A stretch of 64,000 bases of DNA from Spirosoma arboris (GTDB lineage Bacteria; Bacteroidota; Bacteroidia; Cytophagales; Spirosomataceae). Below are positions 1 to 8,698 of this stretch, in pieces. The notes under the pieces were generated by a model. The model was not told the origin of the DNA, did no database searches, and saw nothing but the letters and a program-made list of their open reading frames with translations. The position numbers and the translations under genes were made by a program. The stretch lies in NCBI RefSeq assembly GCF_009754945.1, contig NZ_WPIN01000003.1, positions 372,001 to 436,000 on the forward strand, in the 5' to 3' direction. The first letter of the stretch is position 1, and the number at the start of each line of letters is the position of its first letter.

Positions 1-73
1 ATTCACTCATAATGAATAGGATAAGGTATAGTCTTGACTCAACTATGCCAATTTTCTTTTGAAGAACTAAACT

Positions 74-373
74 TTACTTGGGAGGAAATTTCTTATAAAT
101 ACCCCCTCTACTCAAAATTGTGATGACAATTGCAGCGGCTGTTTGCTCATCGATTGGTGGACTATACTCAATACCCATCCGCCAGCCACCTATCCGAATC
201 CGGTAATAATTCTGATTTTTTTCCTGCCCTTCCATGTATTTGTAATCTACACCTGAGCTTTCTAGATCGACAGCCTGTTCAAGTTCTTCTAAAACTTCTC
301 TGACAGACTGTTGAATTTTAGGTGGCAGTTTTTGCAGTTCCTTGATAAAGGATTTTCGTACGGTTATTACCAT
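74..373 (-). CDS. RelE/HigB-like toxin of a type II toxin-antitoxin pair
   Basis: This 99-residue basic protein has the layout of RelE/ParE-superfamily ribosome-dependent mRNA interferases: an N-terminal helical stretch (KSFIKELQKLPPKIQQSV) followed by strands with the typical core YRIRIGGWRMGIEY near residues 57-70. The family usually runs 85-110 residues, so it looks complete. Its start overlaps the end of the upstream HTH gene by 7 bp, which is typical for translational coupling in an antitoxin-first module. The assignment to RelE rather than ParE is from the core motif and size only; activity is inferred. Confidence 0.75.
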   Translation of the reverse strand: MVITVRKSFIKELQKLPPKIQQSVREVLEELEQAVDLESSGVDYKYMEGQEKNQNYYRIRIGGWRMGIEYSPPIDEQTAAAIVITILSRGGIYKKFPPK

Positions 374-657
374 CCCATCTGCGTTTTCAATTCTGAGAGG
401 GAAATGGTTGGCTCTTCACTACGAGTCTCCATAATTTTCACCATCAAATAATCATCAACATCTTCGTTTTCAATTAGTTGAATTATCTTTTCCACTTCAT
501 CAACGGAGAAATTATTCCGCTTTTTTTTCGTAGCAAAGCTAACTGGCGAAATTCCTATTTTCTTCGCGATGTAATCATTTCGATAGCCTGCGACGTCAAT
601 AAGGTTACCGATATGGGCGACCAGGTTTTTATAATTACTAACAATTTCCGTAGCCAT
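367..657 (-). CDS. HTH antitoxin partner of the RelE-like toxin
   Basis: This 96-residue protein carries a helix-turn-helix-like segment (YRNDYIAKKIGISPVSFATK, about residues 25-44), followed by an acidic C-terminal half (ENEDVDDYLMVKIMETRSEE) suited to neutralising a basic toxin. It is the first gene of the two-gene operon and overlaps the toxin start by 7 bp. By family precedent it would bind the toxin and repress its own promoter. The exact antitoxin family is not recognised, so the role is inferred mainly from gene order and partner. Confidence 0.65.
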   Translation of the reverse strand: MATEIVSNYKNLVAHIGNLIDVAGYRNDYIAKKIGISPVSFATKKKRNNFSVDEVEKIIQLIENEDVDDYLMVKIMETRSEEPTISLSELKTQMGW

Positions 658-785
658 ACGTTAGTTTTTGTTAATCGTACTTAACAAATATAAGAGTAAA
701 TTACGCACAACCACACTACATCGAGCTTAACCGGAGTGAATTCTGCATCGAAGTTCATAAACTGAATCATAATTTGATCGGCAAT

Positions 786-821
786 AAATCGTAAATCGTA
801 CCCCGTAAATCGTAAATCATT
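786..821. repeat. short direct repeats of GTAAATC upstream of moeA
   Basis: The 36 bp just before the moeA start contain GTAAATC four times, arranged as two close copies, a CCCC-containing spacer, then two more copies. The last copy ends directly at the ATG region, so the array occupies the place where a ribosome binding site would lie. It may be a small intergenic repeat element like the other repeat families in this window; no function is evident. Confidence 0.5.
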
Positions 822-2036
822 ATGCTTTCCGTTTCCGACGCTTTCTCGATTACTCAACAACACTTGCTCACATTGCCAACCGAAACCGTTTCATTGCTTG
901 ATGCCAATGGTCGCGTACTCCGAGAAGCCGTCTGTGCAGATCGTGACTTCCCACCTTTCAATCGGGTGGCGATGGACGGAATCGGAATTCGGTTTGCTGA
1001 CTATGAAGCTGGTCAACGAACATTTCGGGTGATTGGCATGCAGCGTGCCGGGCAGGTACAGCAAAGCTTGACTGGGCCCAATACCTGTCTGGAAGTGATG
1101 ACGGGGGCTATGCTTCCCAATGGTGTCGATACAGTAGTACGTTATGAAGAGATTAGCATTACGGATGGGCAGGCAAGTATCGTAGTAGAGGATACGCCCT
1201 TCGGTCCAATCCAGATAGGTCAGCATATTCACCCTCAAGCCACCGACCGCCGGGCGGGCGACGAACTCCTGTCCATTGGCACACGACTAGGGCCTTCGGA
1301 ATTAGCCGTAGCAGCTTCAGTCGGTCAATCAACACTCACCGTTACTGCGTTGCCCCGCATAGCCCTCATCTCGACAGGCGATGAATTAGTCGCTGTTGCC
1401 GATACGCCACTCCCCTATCAGATTCGACGGTCGAACACCTATATGCTCCGTGCAGCACTGGCTTCGCTAGGTATTCAGGCTACATTACATCATATCGTTG
1501 ATGATGAAGATCAACTACAAAAAGACTTATTTCACTTACTCACTACAAACGATTTACTAATCCTAAGTGGTGGAGTTTCAGCAGGAAAGGCCGACTTTGT
1601 ACCAGATGTGCTTGCTCAACTGGGAGTACAGAAACATTTTCACAAAATTGAACAGAGACCTGGCAAACCGCTTTGGTTTGGAACAACAGCATCAGGGAAG
1701 ACGGTCTTCGCCCTGCCGGGCAATCCAGTATCGACGGTGCTTTGTGCGTATCGGTACGTGTTGCCTTATCTGCAGGCGTCCTTAGGGTTAGCCCTCGCCC
1801 CTGAATGTTACGCCCAGTTGGCAGAATCTGTGGTATTTAAAACGCCTATTACGTATTTTCTGCCTGTGCGACTTACTTCAGAATCCGACGGTCGGATGTT
1901 GGCTCATCCGTTGCCCGGTTCCGGTTCTGCTGATTTCGCTAATCTGTTAGCCGCCGACGGATTCATGGAATTGCCCGCCGATCAGTCGGAGTTTGGAGCG
2001 GGAGAAAGCTTTCAGGTCTGGAAGACAATCCGGTAA
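822..2036 (+). CDS. moeA: molybdopterin molybdotransferase MoeA
   Basis: MoeA inserts molybdate into adenylylated molybdopterin, the last step of molybdenum cofactor synthesis in the cytosol. The 404-residue length matches the family. The N-terminal MDGIGIRFADY corresponds to the MoeA MDGYA signature. The central molybdopterin-binding (MoCF) domain shows ISTGDEL and LSGGVSAGKADFV, and PGNPVSTVL lies before the C-terminal beta domain. The ATG at 822 directly follows short GTAAATC repeats. The gene converges on the PfpI-domain gene with only 9 bp between stops. No other moa/mob genes are in the window, so the rest of the pathway is encoded elsewhere. Confidence 0.95.
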   Translation: MLSVSDAFSITQQHLLTLPTETVSLLDANGRVLREAVCADRDFPPFNRVAMDGIGIRFADYEAGQRTFRVIGMQRAGQVQQSLTGPNTCLEVMTGAMLPNGVDTVVRYEEISITDGQASIVVEDTPFGPIQIGQHIHPQATDRRAGDELLSIGTRLGPSELAVAASVGQSTLTVTALPRIALISTGDELVAVADTPLPYQIRRSNTYMLRAALASLGIQATLHHIVDDEDQLQKDLFHLLTTNDLLILSGGVSAGKADFVPDVLAQLGVQKHFHKIEQRPGKPLWFGTTASGKTVFALPGNPVSTVLCAYRYVLPYLQASLGLALAPECYAQLAESVVFKTPITYFLPVRLTSESDGRMLAHPLPGSGSADFANLLAADGFMELPADQSEFGAGESFQVWKTIR

Positions 2037-2045
2037 CTTATTTGC

Positions 2046-2912
2046 TTACTTACGTGCGGCTGCGACTTTTGTCGGCTGTTCAACAACCAAACCTTCATTA
2101 GGTTTCCATTTGTCATATTCCATATAACGGGCAGTCTGCGTTGCTACGGCAAGCCCTTTTAGTTTAGCAACAACGTGCAAGGCACCATCAATACCCGCCG
2201 ATACACCAGCCGTTGTGATGACCTGGCCATTGTCGACAAAGCGCGTGTTTCGCAATATTTTGGCTTTAGGTGTTGCGTTTTGCAGATTGTCGATGTAGTT
2301 ATGAAAGGTGGTGGCCTGTTTGCCATCTAACAAACCTGCCTTGGCTAATAAGCCAGCACCGGTGCAAACCGATAACATGACTTCGGCATCCTGAGCACTG
2401 GCTTTTATCCAGGCAATCAGGGTTTTATTCTCAATAAAAGGACCAGTCTGCCCGCCAGGCAATACGACAATATCTGGCTTTGGGCAATCGGCAAGGCTGT
2501 AGTTTGGTATAATTTTAATAAATCCCTGGCTGATGATCGGGTCCTTACTGAGCGAAACCGTGTAGACATTAAAACCTTCTGTTGATGCAAATACCTCGCT
2601 GGGTCCAGAGAAATCCAGTACTTCAACGCCGTTGTGAATGAAGATGGCCACATTTCGTTTTTTATCCTTTTTCTGACCATTCCGAAGCGAGTCCATCAGG
2701 GCAACGCTACGCTTTACGAAGGGCATACCGCAATGTTTACAAACGCCCGGTCCATCATGACGTTCCAGATCGCAGGCATTATTGCAGGGTTCACAATAAT
2801 AGGCCATCAACACCTCTTTCTTCGCCGATTTCTGGGCATAAACAGACCCGAGTGACACGAGTAGTAAGCAACTTAAAATCAGGTAACGGACCTTAACAAG
2901 TGGCGAATTCAT
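2046..2912 (-). CDS. secreted DJ-1/PfpI protein with N-terminal zinc-ribbon-like Cys motif
   Basis: The preferred start is the ATG at 2912, which opens a signal peptide (residues about 1-27, ending VYAQ). A longer reading frame to 3011 would run into the preceding gene. After the signal come four cysteines as CEPC and CKHC followed by GMPFV. This resembles the heavy-metal-binding domain found in front of copper and efflux proteins. The rest is a DJ-1/PfpI domain of the isonitrile hydratase/GlxA type, with the nucleophile elbow SVCTGAGLLAKAGLLDG and a conserved histidine in TTFHNYI. It lies 11 bp downstream of a GlxA-type regulator with the same DJ-1 fold and is probably cotranscribed. Function is unknown; an exported hydratase-like or metal-sensing role is speculation. 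Confidence 0.75.
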   Translation of the reverse strand: MNSPLVKVRYLILSCLLLVSLGSVYAQKSAKKEVLMAYYCEPCNNACDLERHDGPGVCKHCGMPFVKRSVALMDSLRNGQKKDKKRNVAIFIHNGVEVLDFSGPSEVFASTEGFNVYTVSLSKDPIISQGFIKIIPNYSLADCPKPDIVVLPGGQTGPFIENKTLIAWIKASAQDAEVMLSVCTGAGLLAKAGLLDGKQATTFHNYIDNLQNATPKAKILRNTRFVDNGQVITTAGVSAGIDGALHVVAKLKGLAVATQTARYMEYDKWKPNEGLVVEQPTKVAAARK

Positions 2913-2923
2913 AAGCGTAAGTA

Positions 2924-3883
2924 TTAGGAAGTGAATGATTGTCTTATAGTAGTCGGATTGCCCGATTTTTGCCAGATTCGGCGGAGTTGGCGGGCATCCT
3001 GAAAGCCACACTTAGCGGCAATAGCTTCCATGGTCATACCCGGATTATGCTGTAGCGTTCGGGCTAGTTCCAATCGCAACCTGGTTGTATAATCATGGAT
3101 GGTTGTGCCTGTCTCTTTTCGAAAGGTTCGTGTCAGGTTTCGGGTACTCATGTTGGCAATTTCGGCCAGATCTTCCAGGGTTGCCTTAGCTTCCAGATTG
3201 GCAATCAACCAATCCTGCATCTGGTGAATAGCCACATTCATATGATTTCGGTAATCGAGATAAACGTTTTTTTGCGTATGCTCGGCACCACGCCTAAAAT
3301 ACACCACTAGTTCACGGGCTATTTTCGTGGCAAACAAGGCGCCTTGTTGTTCTTCCAGAATCGCCAACGCCAGATCGATGCCTGCCGTTACGCCCGCACT
3401 GGTGTAGATGTTCCCATCTTTCACAAACAGTCGGTCGGTTTGGGCAATCAACTGAGGAAAGCTCGTTTGCAGTTCGTCAATTCGTTTCCAGTGGTTTGTA
3501 CATTTTCGGCCATCGAGAAGTCCGGCTTGAGCCACCAGAAAAGCACCTGTACAAACTGAGCAGATATAAACTCCCTGCGCATGCTTCTGCCGAAGCCAAT
3601 CAAAAAAAACAGTCTCTTCCTTTAGCGCCGACCGAATGTACTCCATTTCCATACCGGGCAGAAAAATGTAATCACCCTGCTGTGTCTGAACCTCATTGAA
3701 AGGCAATACAGAACCAAAATTCAGGCCTGCTGAACTGGTAACGGGGCTTTGAAATGAACAATACGTTAGTCGATAAGAAGCACCATATTCGACAGCTTCG
3801 TAAAAAACCTGAACCGGCCCTGTCAGGTCAAGAACATGTACGCGTGGTGGTACTACAAAAATCACTTGTGCACTACGAGCCAT
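2924..3883 (-). CDS. GlxA-family AraC-type transcriptional regulator with DJ-1/PfpI domain
   Basis: The 319 residues contain an N-terminal DJ-1/PfpI ligand-binding-like domain (about residues 5-190, with SVCTGAFLVAQAGLLDG at the nucleophile elbow) and a C-terminal AraC double helix-turn-helix (about 215-315, with MSTRNLTRTFRKETGTTIHD and the second helix region around CGFQDARQLRRIW). This is the FtrA/GlxA architecture. It lies directly upstream of a secreted protein with a related DJ-1 domain, which is the likely target or partner. The ATG at 3883 is well placed for the domain start. Confidence 0.88.
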   Translation of the reverse strand: MARSAQVIFVVPPRVHVLDLTGPVQVFYEAVEYGASYRLTYCSFQSPVTSSAGLNFGSVLPFNEVQTQQGDYIFLPGMEMEYIRSALKEETVFFDWLRQKHAQGVYICSVCTGAFLVAQAGLLDGRKCTNHWKRIDELQTSFPQLIAQTDRLFVKDGNIYTSAGVTAGIDLALAILEEQQGALFATKIARELVVYFRRGAEHTQKNVYLDYRNHMNVAIHQMQDWLIANLEAKATLEDLAEIANMSTRNLTRTFRKETGTTIHDYTTRLRLELARTLQHNPGMTMEAIAAKCGFQDARQLRRIWQKSGNPTTIRQSFTS

Positions 3884-3972
3884 CGAGTTGCCAAATTAGA
3901 CTGTAAAAGTACATGGCTATTTTAATTTGCAACAGCCAACTACCGGACATTTTGGGCCATAGTATAGTGGGC

Positions 3973-4008
3973 AAAAAAAAGCGCTAACCCCGAATCGGAA
4001 TTAGCGCT
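3973..4008 (-). terminator. rho-independent terminator after the ACP gene
   Basis: On the minus strand an 8-bp stem (AGCGCTAA at 3980-3987 pairing with TTAGCGCT at 4001-4008) is followed by a run of eight T residues (plus-strand A run 3973-3980). It sits 22 bp beyond the stop of the acyl carrier protein gene, so it would end the efflux/ACP transcript before the glxA-like gene. Confidence 0.8.
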
Positions 4009-4029
4009 CTATTATGGAGGTGGGCATTA

Positions 4030-4275
4030 TTAGTCAAACTTCATCTCATCGGCCAGATAATCCTTTAATTGGCCAACCGTTTGGAGTTTCCACCAGTCTT
4101 CGTCGGGAATACGAATACAAAAGCTGGTCTCCACCTGAAGCATTAAGTCTGTGATGTCTAATGAATCGAGACCCAAGTCCCGGCTGAAACTGGCCTGATC
4201 GGTAAGAGCTGTTAAGCTGATACCGATGTTGGTAAGAATCTCTTGCAGGCGATTGTTTATTTGCGAGAGTGTCAT
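4030..4275 (-). CDS. orphan acyl carrier protein
   Basis: This small acidic protein (81 residues from the ATG at 4275) has the phosphopantetheine attachment motif LGLDSLDITDLML, with the serine about residue 40, and the helical pattern of ACPs. A longer frame to 4323 begins inside an inverted repeat and is unlikely. It is the last gene behind an RND efflux operon rather than beside fatty-acid or polyketide enzymes, so its acyl partner is not visible here. ACPs dedicated to aryl-polyene or lipid pathways can look like this; the assignment to any pathway would be a guess. Confidence 0.85.
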   Translation of the reverse strand: MTLSQINNRLQEILTNIGISLTALTDQASFSRDLGLDSLDITDLMLQVETSFCIRIPDEDWWKLQTVGQLKDYLADEMKFD

Positions 4276-4302
4276 GGTTGAGAGTAGGTTGATGGTTTTG
4301 TT

Positions 4303-4334
4303 ATCCTCAGTCTGTGTCCTCACAGACTGAGGAT
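4303..4334. repeat. intergenic inverted repeat, CTCAGTCTGTG family
   Basis: Arms 4303-4316 and 4321-4334 are a perfect 14-bp inverted repeat around a 4-base TCCT loop. The arm is close kin to the larger element at 59028-59103, sharing GTCTGTGTCCTCACAGA. It separates the RND permease from the ACP gene. Confidence 0.85.
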
Positions 4335-4354
4335 GATTAGATTATTAGCTACAA

Positions 4355-7300
4355 TTAAGATATAGCGACTTCTTCGACAACTTCCGCTGGTTTAGACTTA
4401 GCTCGGAAGTTCGTCCACTTCTCCTGAATACGGTCTACGATGTAGTACATCATTGGAACCAGATAGACAGTTAGCACCATTGAGCTAGTTAAACCACCGA
4501 TCAATACCCAGGCTAGTGAGTTTTTCCATTCGGCACCAGCGCCCGAAGCGGTTGCAATCGGCACCATACCAATTACCATGGCAATGGTCGTCATCAGGAT
4601 TGGTCGTAATCGTTCTTCGCCAGCGTGCAGAATAGCTTTTTTGAAATGTACACCTTCGGCTTTTTGCTGGTTGGCAAAATCGACAATCAGGATGGCATTT
4701 TTAACCACCAAGCCTATGAGCATCAACATCCCCAGCATGGCGAAAATACCGATGTTCGACGAGCTCAACGCTAAAGCCAGCAGAGCACCAATCACCGCTA
4801 CCGGAATCGAGAACAACACCACAAACGGGTACACAAAGCTATCGTAGAGCAAGACCATGATGAAGTATACGAGCATCAGACCAGCTAGCATCGCAATACC
4901 CAACGACCCAAACCCTTCGCTTTGGTTTTTGGCATCACCACCCCAGCTAACGGTTACACCAGCAGGCAGTGGGCTCTTTGCCAGATCAGCCTGAATTACA
5001 GCCGTTAAGGTTCCTGAACCCGTCCCCAACGTATTGGCCGTTACAGTAACCGACGAACGCCGGTTTTTCCGTTCCAGCAACGAGGGTCCATTGCTTAGCG
5101 ATACGTTCGCAAACTCCGCTAAGCGCACCGAACGATTAGCCGACGGGCTGAAGAAGTTGATGTTCTTTACATCATCAGGATTTTTTCGGTCGAAGGCATC
5201 CAACATGACGCGGATGTCATAATCTTCGCCATCATCCCGAAACTTGGAGTCGTCATTACCCGCAAAGGCGTTTTGCAACGTACCGCCAACGGTTTGGATG
5301 TTCAACCCTAGTTTGGCCATTTTTTCCCGGTCAATTTCGACCTGAACTTCAGGGTTTCCAGCTTCAACTGATACGTTTACATCGTTGGCTCCGGGTGTAC
5401 GACTAATTCGGTTGGCCAGTTCTTGCGCGGCTGCCAGATTCTGGTTTACGTCGTTGCCACTGAGGAAAATCTCGATAGGTGCTGTACCGGAATTGACGAT
5501 CCCAATAACCGACGAACCGAATTCAATAGCCGGGAAATGTTCTTCCAGTTCTTTCCGAACATCCATCATGTACTGTTCCGTTGGCTTATGCCCAGGTCGT
5601 TCGGCAGCGTCAGCTAGTTGTACCGTCAATTCGGTTCGGTTCGTTGAGCCTTGTCCTGTGCTATTGATACCCGTGCTGGCTCCGCCCACGTTAGCGAAGA
5701 TGGTTTGGACTTCGGATTTCTTGCGAAGATAATTTTCGATGTCTCTGGACGTGAGGTTGTTCTGTTGCAACGATGCACTCTTATCGAGTTTCACCGTGAG
5801 CAGGAACTTGCCCTGATCGCCCTGCGCAACGAATTCCGAGCCAATAATTCCCAGGCTCATTACCCAGCCCGTGAAGACGAAAATGGCTATTAGAATTCCT
5901 GTGAACGCCAGTTTATGGCTCAATACCCAGGCAAGGCTACTGTGATACCCGGCTGTTAATGCAGTAAGTCCTTTTTCGAACCACAACAGGAAAGCCTGAA
6001 ATGGATTCTTGGGGTTCAAATGTTCCAGCTTGGCCAGCATGGATGTCAGCCAGGGGGTTAACGTGAAACTGACCAGCAAACTAACCAATGTAGCGAAGGC
6101 AACTGTCAGTGAGAACTGGCGGAGCAAATCGGCGATAACGGCATCTACGAATGTAATCGGTACGAATACCACCACAATCACCAGGGTAATGGCTACGGCT
6201 GCAAAGCCAATTTCGCTTACGCCGTCCAGCGTGGCTCGCCAGCGGTCTTTGCCCATTTCGAGGTGGCGCTGAATATTTTCGAGTACCACAATGGAGTCAT
6301 CGACCAGAATACCAATCACCAGCGATAAGGCCAGCAAGGTCATCAGGTTGAGCGAATAGCCCATCACATACATGAACAGGAAAGCCGAAATCAGCGAAGC
6401 CGGTACCGACACCATCACGATGAAGGCGTTACGAAGGCTATGCAGGAACAGTAGCATCACAATGGCTACCAGACCAACGGCCAGAATCAAATCGTGGGTT
6501 ACTGCTTCAACCGAGGCCAGGGTGAAAACACTGCTGTCGTAGGCAATGGCAAAATTGACTTTGTCTTTGGCGTTTTCTTTCTCAATTACGGCAAGCTTTT
6601 CCTGCACTAATTTGCTAATTTCGACGGCGTTGGCATCGGATTGTTTCTTGATAAATAGACCGATACCATTCTGACCGTTGAAACGGCTGATACTCGTTGG
6701 CTCAGTGATGCCATCGGTTACGTTGGCTACATCACCTACACGAATTGGGCTACCATTGGGCGGAGTCGCAACAACCAGTTTCCGTATATCGTCCAGAGAT
6801 GAAAATTTCCCGGCGAGCCGTAACGTCATGTTCTCCGTCGTGTTTTTCACTTTCCCGGTTGGGAAGTCAAGGTTCGCCTGGTTGATCGCCTGCGACACCT
6901 GCAGAAGCGACAAACCATAGTAATTCAGTTTATCGTCATTGACATTAATCCGGATTTCGCGTTTGTCTCCCCCAACCATTGTAATGTCGGCAACACCTTT
7001 AATTTGCTGAAGTACAGGCAAATACTTATCTTCTACCTGCTGATAAAATACTTCATTCGGCAAGGTCGAGGTAGCCAGCAACTGCATGATAGGCTGATCG
7101 CTGGGCGATATTTTCGACAGGGAAGGCTGCTCGGCATCGTCCGGCAAATCGCTCACCATTTTATCGATTTCACGCTGGGCGTCCTGTAAAGCCAGGTCGA
7201 TGTCGGTTCCTGCTTTAAACTGAACCACAACGACCGACGCATTTTCGAACGAGTTGGCTTTCACATCGTCCAGGTTATCCAGGCCCGATATAGCATCCTC

Positions 7301-7501
7301 TATTTTTCGGCTAATCTCGGTTTCAACTTCCGACGGAGCCGCGCCCGGATAAACTGTGGTGATCGTGATAACTGGGGTAGAAAATTCCGGTAGCAGCTCG
7401 TAGCTCAGCATCCGGTATGAAAACAGGCCACCTATGGTCAGAATCGCAAATAACACGATAATGAGCGAGGGGCGTTTGATGATGGTTTCGACAAATTTCA
7501 T
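4355..7501 (-). CDS. RND efflux transporter permease (AcrB/HAE1 type)
   Basis: This inner-membrane proton-driven pump subunit has 1048 residues, the normal RND length. It opens with a first membrane helix (IIVLFAILTIGGLFSYRML), has two large periplasmic loops, and carries the TM4 proton-relay motif GILVDDSIVVLEN with paired aspartates. The sequence around TPVITITTVYPGAAPSEVE is typical of HAE1/AcrB proteins rather than of CusA metal pumps. It is the third structural gene after tolC and the adaptor and should form the tripartite pump with them. The substrate cannot be read from the sequence; control by the TetR gene at 10105 is likely. Confidence 0.93.
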   Translation of the reverse strand: MKFVETIIKRPSLIIVLFAILTIGGLFSYRMLSYELLPEFSTPVITITTVYPGAAPSEVETEISRKIEDAISGLDNLDDVKANSFENASVVVVQFKAGTDIDLALQDAQREIDKMVSDLPDDAEQPSLSKISPSDQPIMQLLATSTLPNEVFYQQVEDKYLPVLQQIKGVADITMVGGDKREIRINVNDDKLNYYGLSLLQVSQAINQANLDFPTGKVKNTTENMTLRLAGKFSSLDDIRKLVVATPPNGSPIRVGDVANVTDGITEPTSISRFNGQNGIGLFIKKQSDANAVEISKLVQEKLAVIEKENAKDKVNFAIAYDSSVFTLASVEAVTHDLILAVGLVAIVMLLFLHSLRNAFIVMVSVPASLISAFLFMYVMGYSLNLMTLLALSLVIGILVDDSIVVLENIQRHLEMGKDRWRATLDGVSEIGFAAVAITLVIVVVFVPITFVDAVIADLLRQFSLTVAFATLVSLLVSFTLTPWLTSMLAKLEHLNPKNPFQAFLLWFEKGLTALTAGYHSSLAWVLSHKLAFTGILIAIFVFTGWVMSLGIIGSEFVAQGDQGKFLLTVKLDKSASLQQNNLTSRDIENYLRKKSEVQTIFANVGGASTGINSTGQGSTNRTELTVQLADAAERPGHKPTEQYMMDVRKELEEHFPAIEFGSSVIGIVNSGTAPIEIFLSGNDVNQNLAAAQELANRISRTPGANDVNVSVEAGNPEVQVEIDREKMAKLGLNIQTVGGTLQNAFAGNDDSKFRDDGEDYDIRVMLDAFDRKNPDDVKNINFFSPSANRSVRLAEFANVSLSNGPSLLERKNRRSSVTVTANTLGTGSGTLTAVIQADLAKSPLPAGVTVSWGGDAKNQSEGFGSLGIAMLAGLMLVYFIMVLLYDSFVYPFVVLFSIPVAVIGALLALALSSSNIGIFAMLGMLMLIGLVVKNAILIVDFANQQKAEGVHFKKAILHAGEERLRPILMTTIAMVIGMVPIATASGAGAEWKNSLAWVLIGGLTSSMVLTVYLVPMMYYIVDRIQEKWTNFRAKSKPAEVVEEVAIS

Positions 7502-7506
7502 TTTTC

Positions 7507-7602
7507 AAAGAGTGAAAGAGTGAATGTGCGAAAGAGTGAAAATTGACAAAGGGAAAGTTGCGTTATGCTTCGCACTTTCGCGCATTCACTCTTTCGCTCT
7601 TT
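7507..7602. repeat. intergenic inverted repeat, GAAAGAGTGAA family
   Basis: Arms 7507-7534 and 7575-7602 pair at 26 of 28 positions around a 40-base loop. The repeated word is AAAGAGTGAAAGAGTGAATG. The element fills the whole gap between the adaptor and permease genes. The same words recur at 29117-29187 and, as a single arm, at 36016-36047. Confidence 0.88.
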
Positions 7603-7604
7603 AC

Positions 7605-8654
7605 TTATTGCGCCACTACTAGTGTCCCGTTTTGAAGATTGATTTGACCGCTCGTAACAATCTGATCACCAGCCTTCAATCCTTTTGTAATCTCGTAGTA
7701 GTCGTTCGTCGTTGCACCAATTTCAACCGATTTCAGGATCGCTTTGCCGTTCTCTACTACATAAACCTGGGGTTCTTTTGCCGACCCAATGATGGCCTGA
7801 CGAGGTATGGCCAGCGTTTGGCTTTTCACGTTGTTGGTGTTGGCAATTGAGCCGTACATACCAGCGCGGAGTAGATTTTTGCTGGAGTTGCTAACCGTAA
7901 TTTCGACTGGGTAATTGTGAGCTGCATCGCCCTGAGCGGCAATCATCGAAATGCGACCGCTAAAATGAGCATCAGGGTAAACCTCTGTTTCGATAGGTAG
8001 TGTTTGGCCAACATGAAATTGATTGATGGCTTTTTCGGGGATTTGAACGACTAATTTCAGGGTCGAAATATCGGTCACTTTGGCAATAGGCGATCCAACC
8101 GAAACAACTGATCCTTTCTCAACCATTTTCTCGGTGATAATACCCGAAAAAGGCGTTGTGATGGTGGTATTGGCAATCTGCTTCTGAAGCTGTTTAATTT
8201 GAGCCTGCGTTGAGCGAATGCTTAGTTGCGTACGTTCCAAATTGACAGCGGGTGTTGCATCGCCTTTCACTAAGTTTTCATAGCGTTTGAGGTCGTTCTG
8301 ATAGCCTTCCAGTGTTACTTGTGCAGCTTCAATCTGGTATTTAAGCTGATCGTCATCTAATTTGGCGATCAATCGACCCGAACCTACAGCTTGCCCTTCT
8401 TCTATGGGTAACGCGATAATTTGACCACCTGCCTGTGGCCGAATTTCGATTTCCCGGTTTGGTAAAAATGAACCCAAAAACTCAGTTTCCTGCGACAGAT
8501 TTCGCAATTCGGCAACGGCCGTTCGCACCCCAACTTTTTGATCAGCGTTGGGCTTATATACTTTTTCTTCGACTTCTTTTTTGTTGTTGACTAATGTCCA
8601 GGCGGTTAGGCCAAGCGTAGCAACAAGGGCAAGTACTACCAAAATTCGTTTCAT
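7605..8654 (-). CDS. RND efflux periplasmic adaptor (membrane fusion protein)
   Basis: This 349-residue protein starts with one N-terminal membrane helix or signal anchor (ILVVLALVATLGLTAWTLV). It then shows the adaptor order: a barrel-sandwich half (PQAGGQIIALPIEEGQAVG), a coiled-coil hairpin (about residues 110-165), the second lipoyl half (TTPFSGIITEKMVEKGSVV), and beta-barrel and membrane-proximal domains. It should bridge the pump at 4355 and the outer-membrane channel at 8699. Its start is 45 bp downstream of tolC, consistent with one operon. Confidence 0.93.
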   Translation of the reverse strand: MKRILVVLALVATLGLTAWTLVNNKKEVEEKVYKPNADQKVGVRTAVAELRNLSQETEFLGSFLPNREIEIRPQAGGQIIALPIEEGQAVGSGRLIAKLDDDQLKYQIEAAQVTLEGYQNDLKRYENLVKGDATPAVNLERTQLSIRSTQAQIKQLQKQIANTTITTPFSGIITEKMVEKGSVVSVGSPIAKVTDISTLKLVVQIPEKAINQFHVGQTLPIETEVYPDAHFSGRISMIAAQGDAAHNYPVEITVSNSSKNLLRAGMYGSIANTNNVKSQTLAIPRQAIIGSAKEPQVYVVENGKAILKSVEIGATTNDYYEITKGLKAGDQIVTSGQINLQNGTLVVAQ

Positions 8655-8698
8655 GGCGTTGTTTGTAAGATTTAACAGGTTGCGTTAATGTGGTTGAT

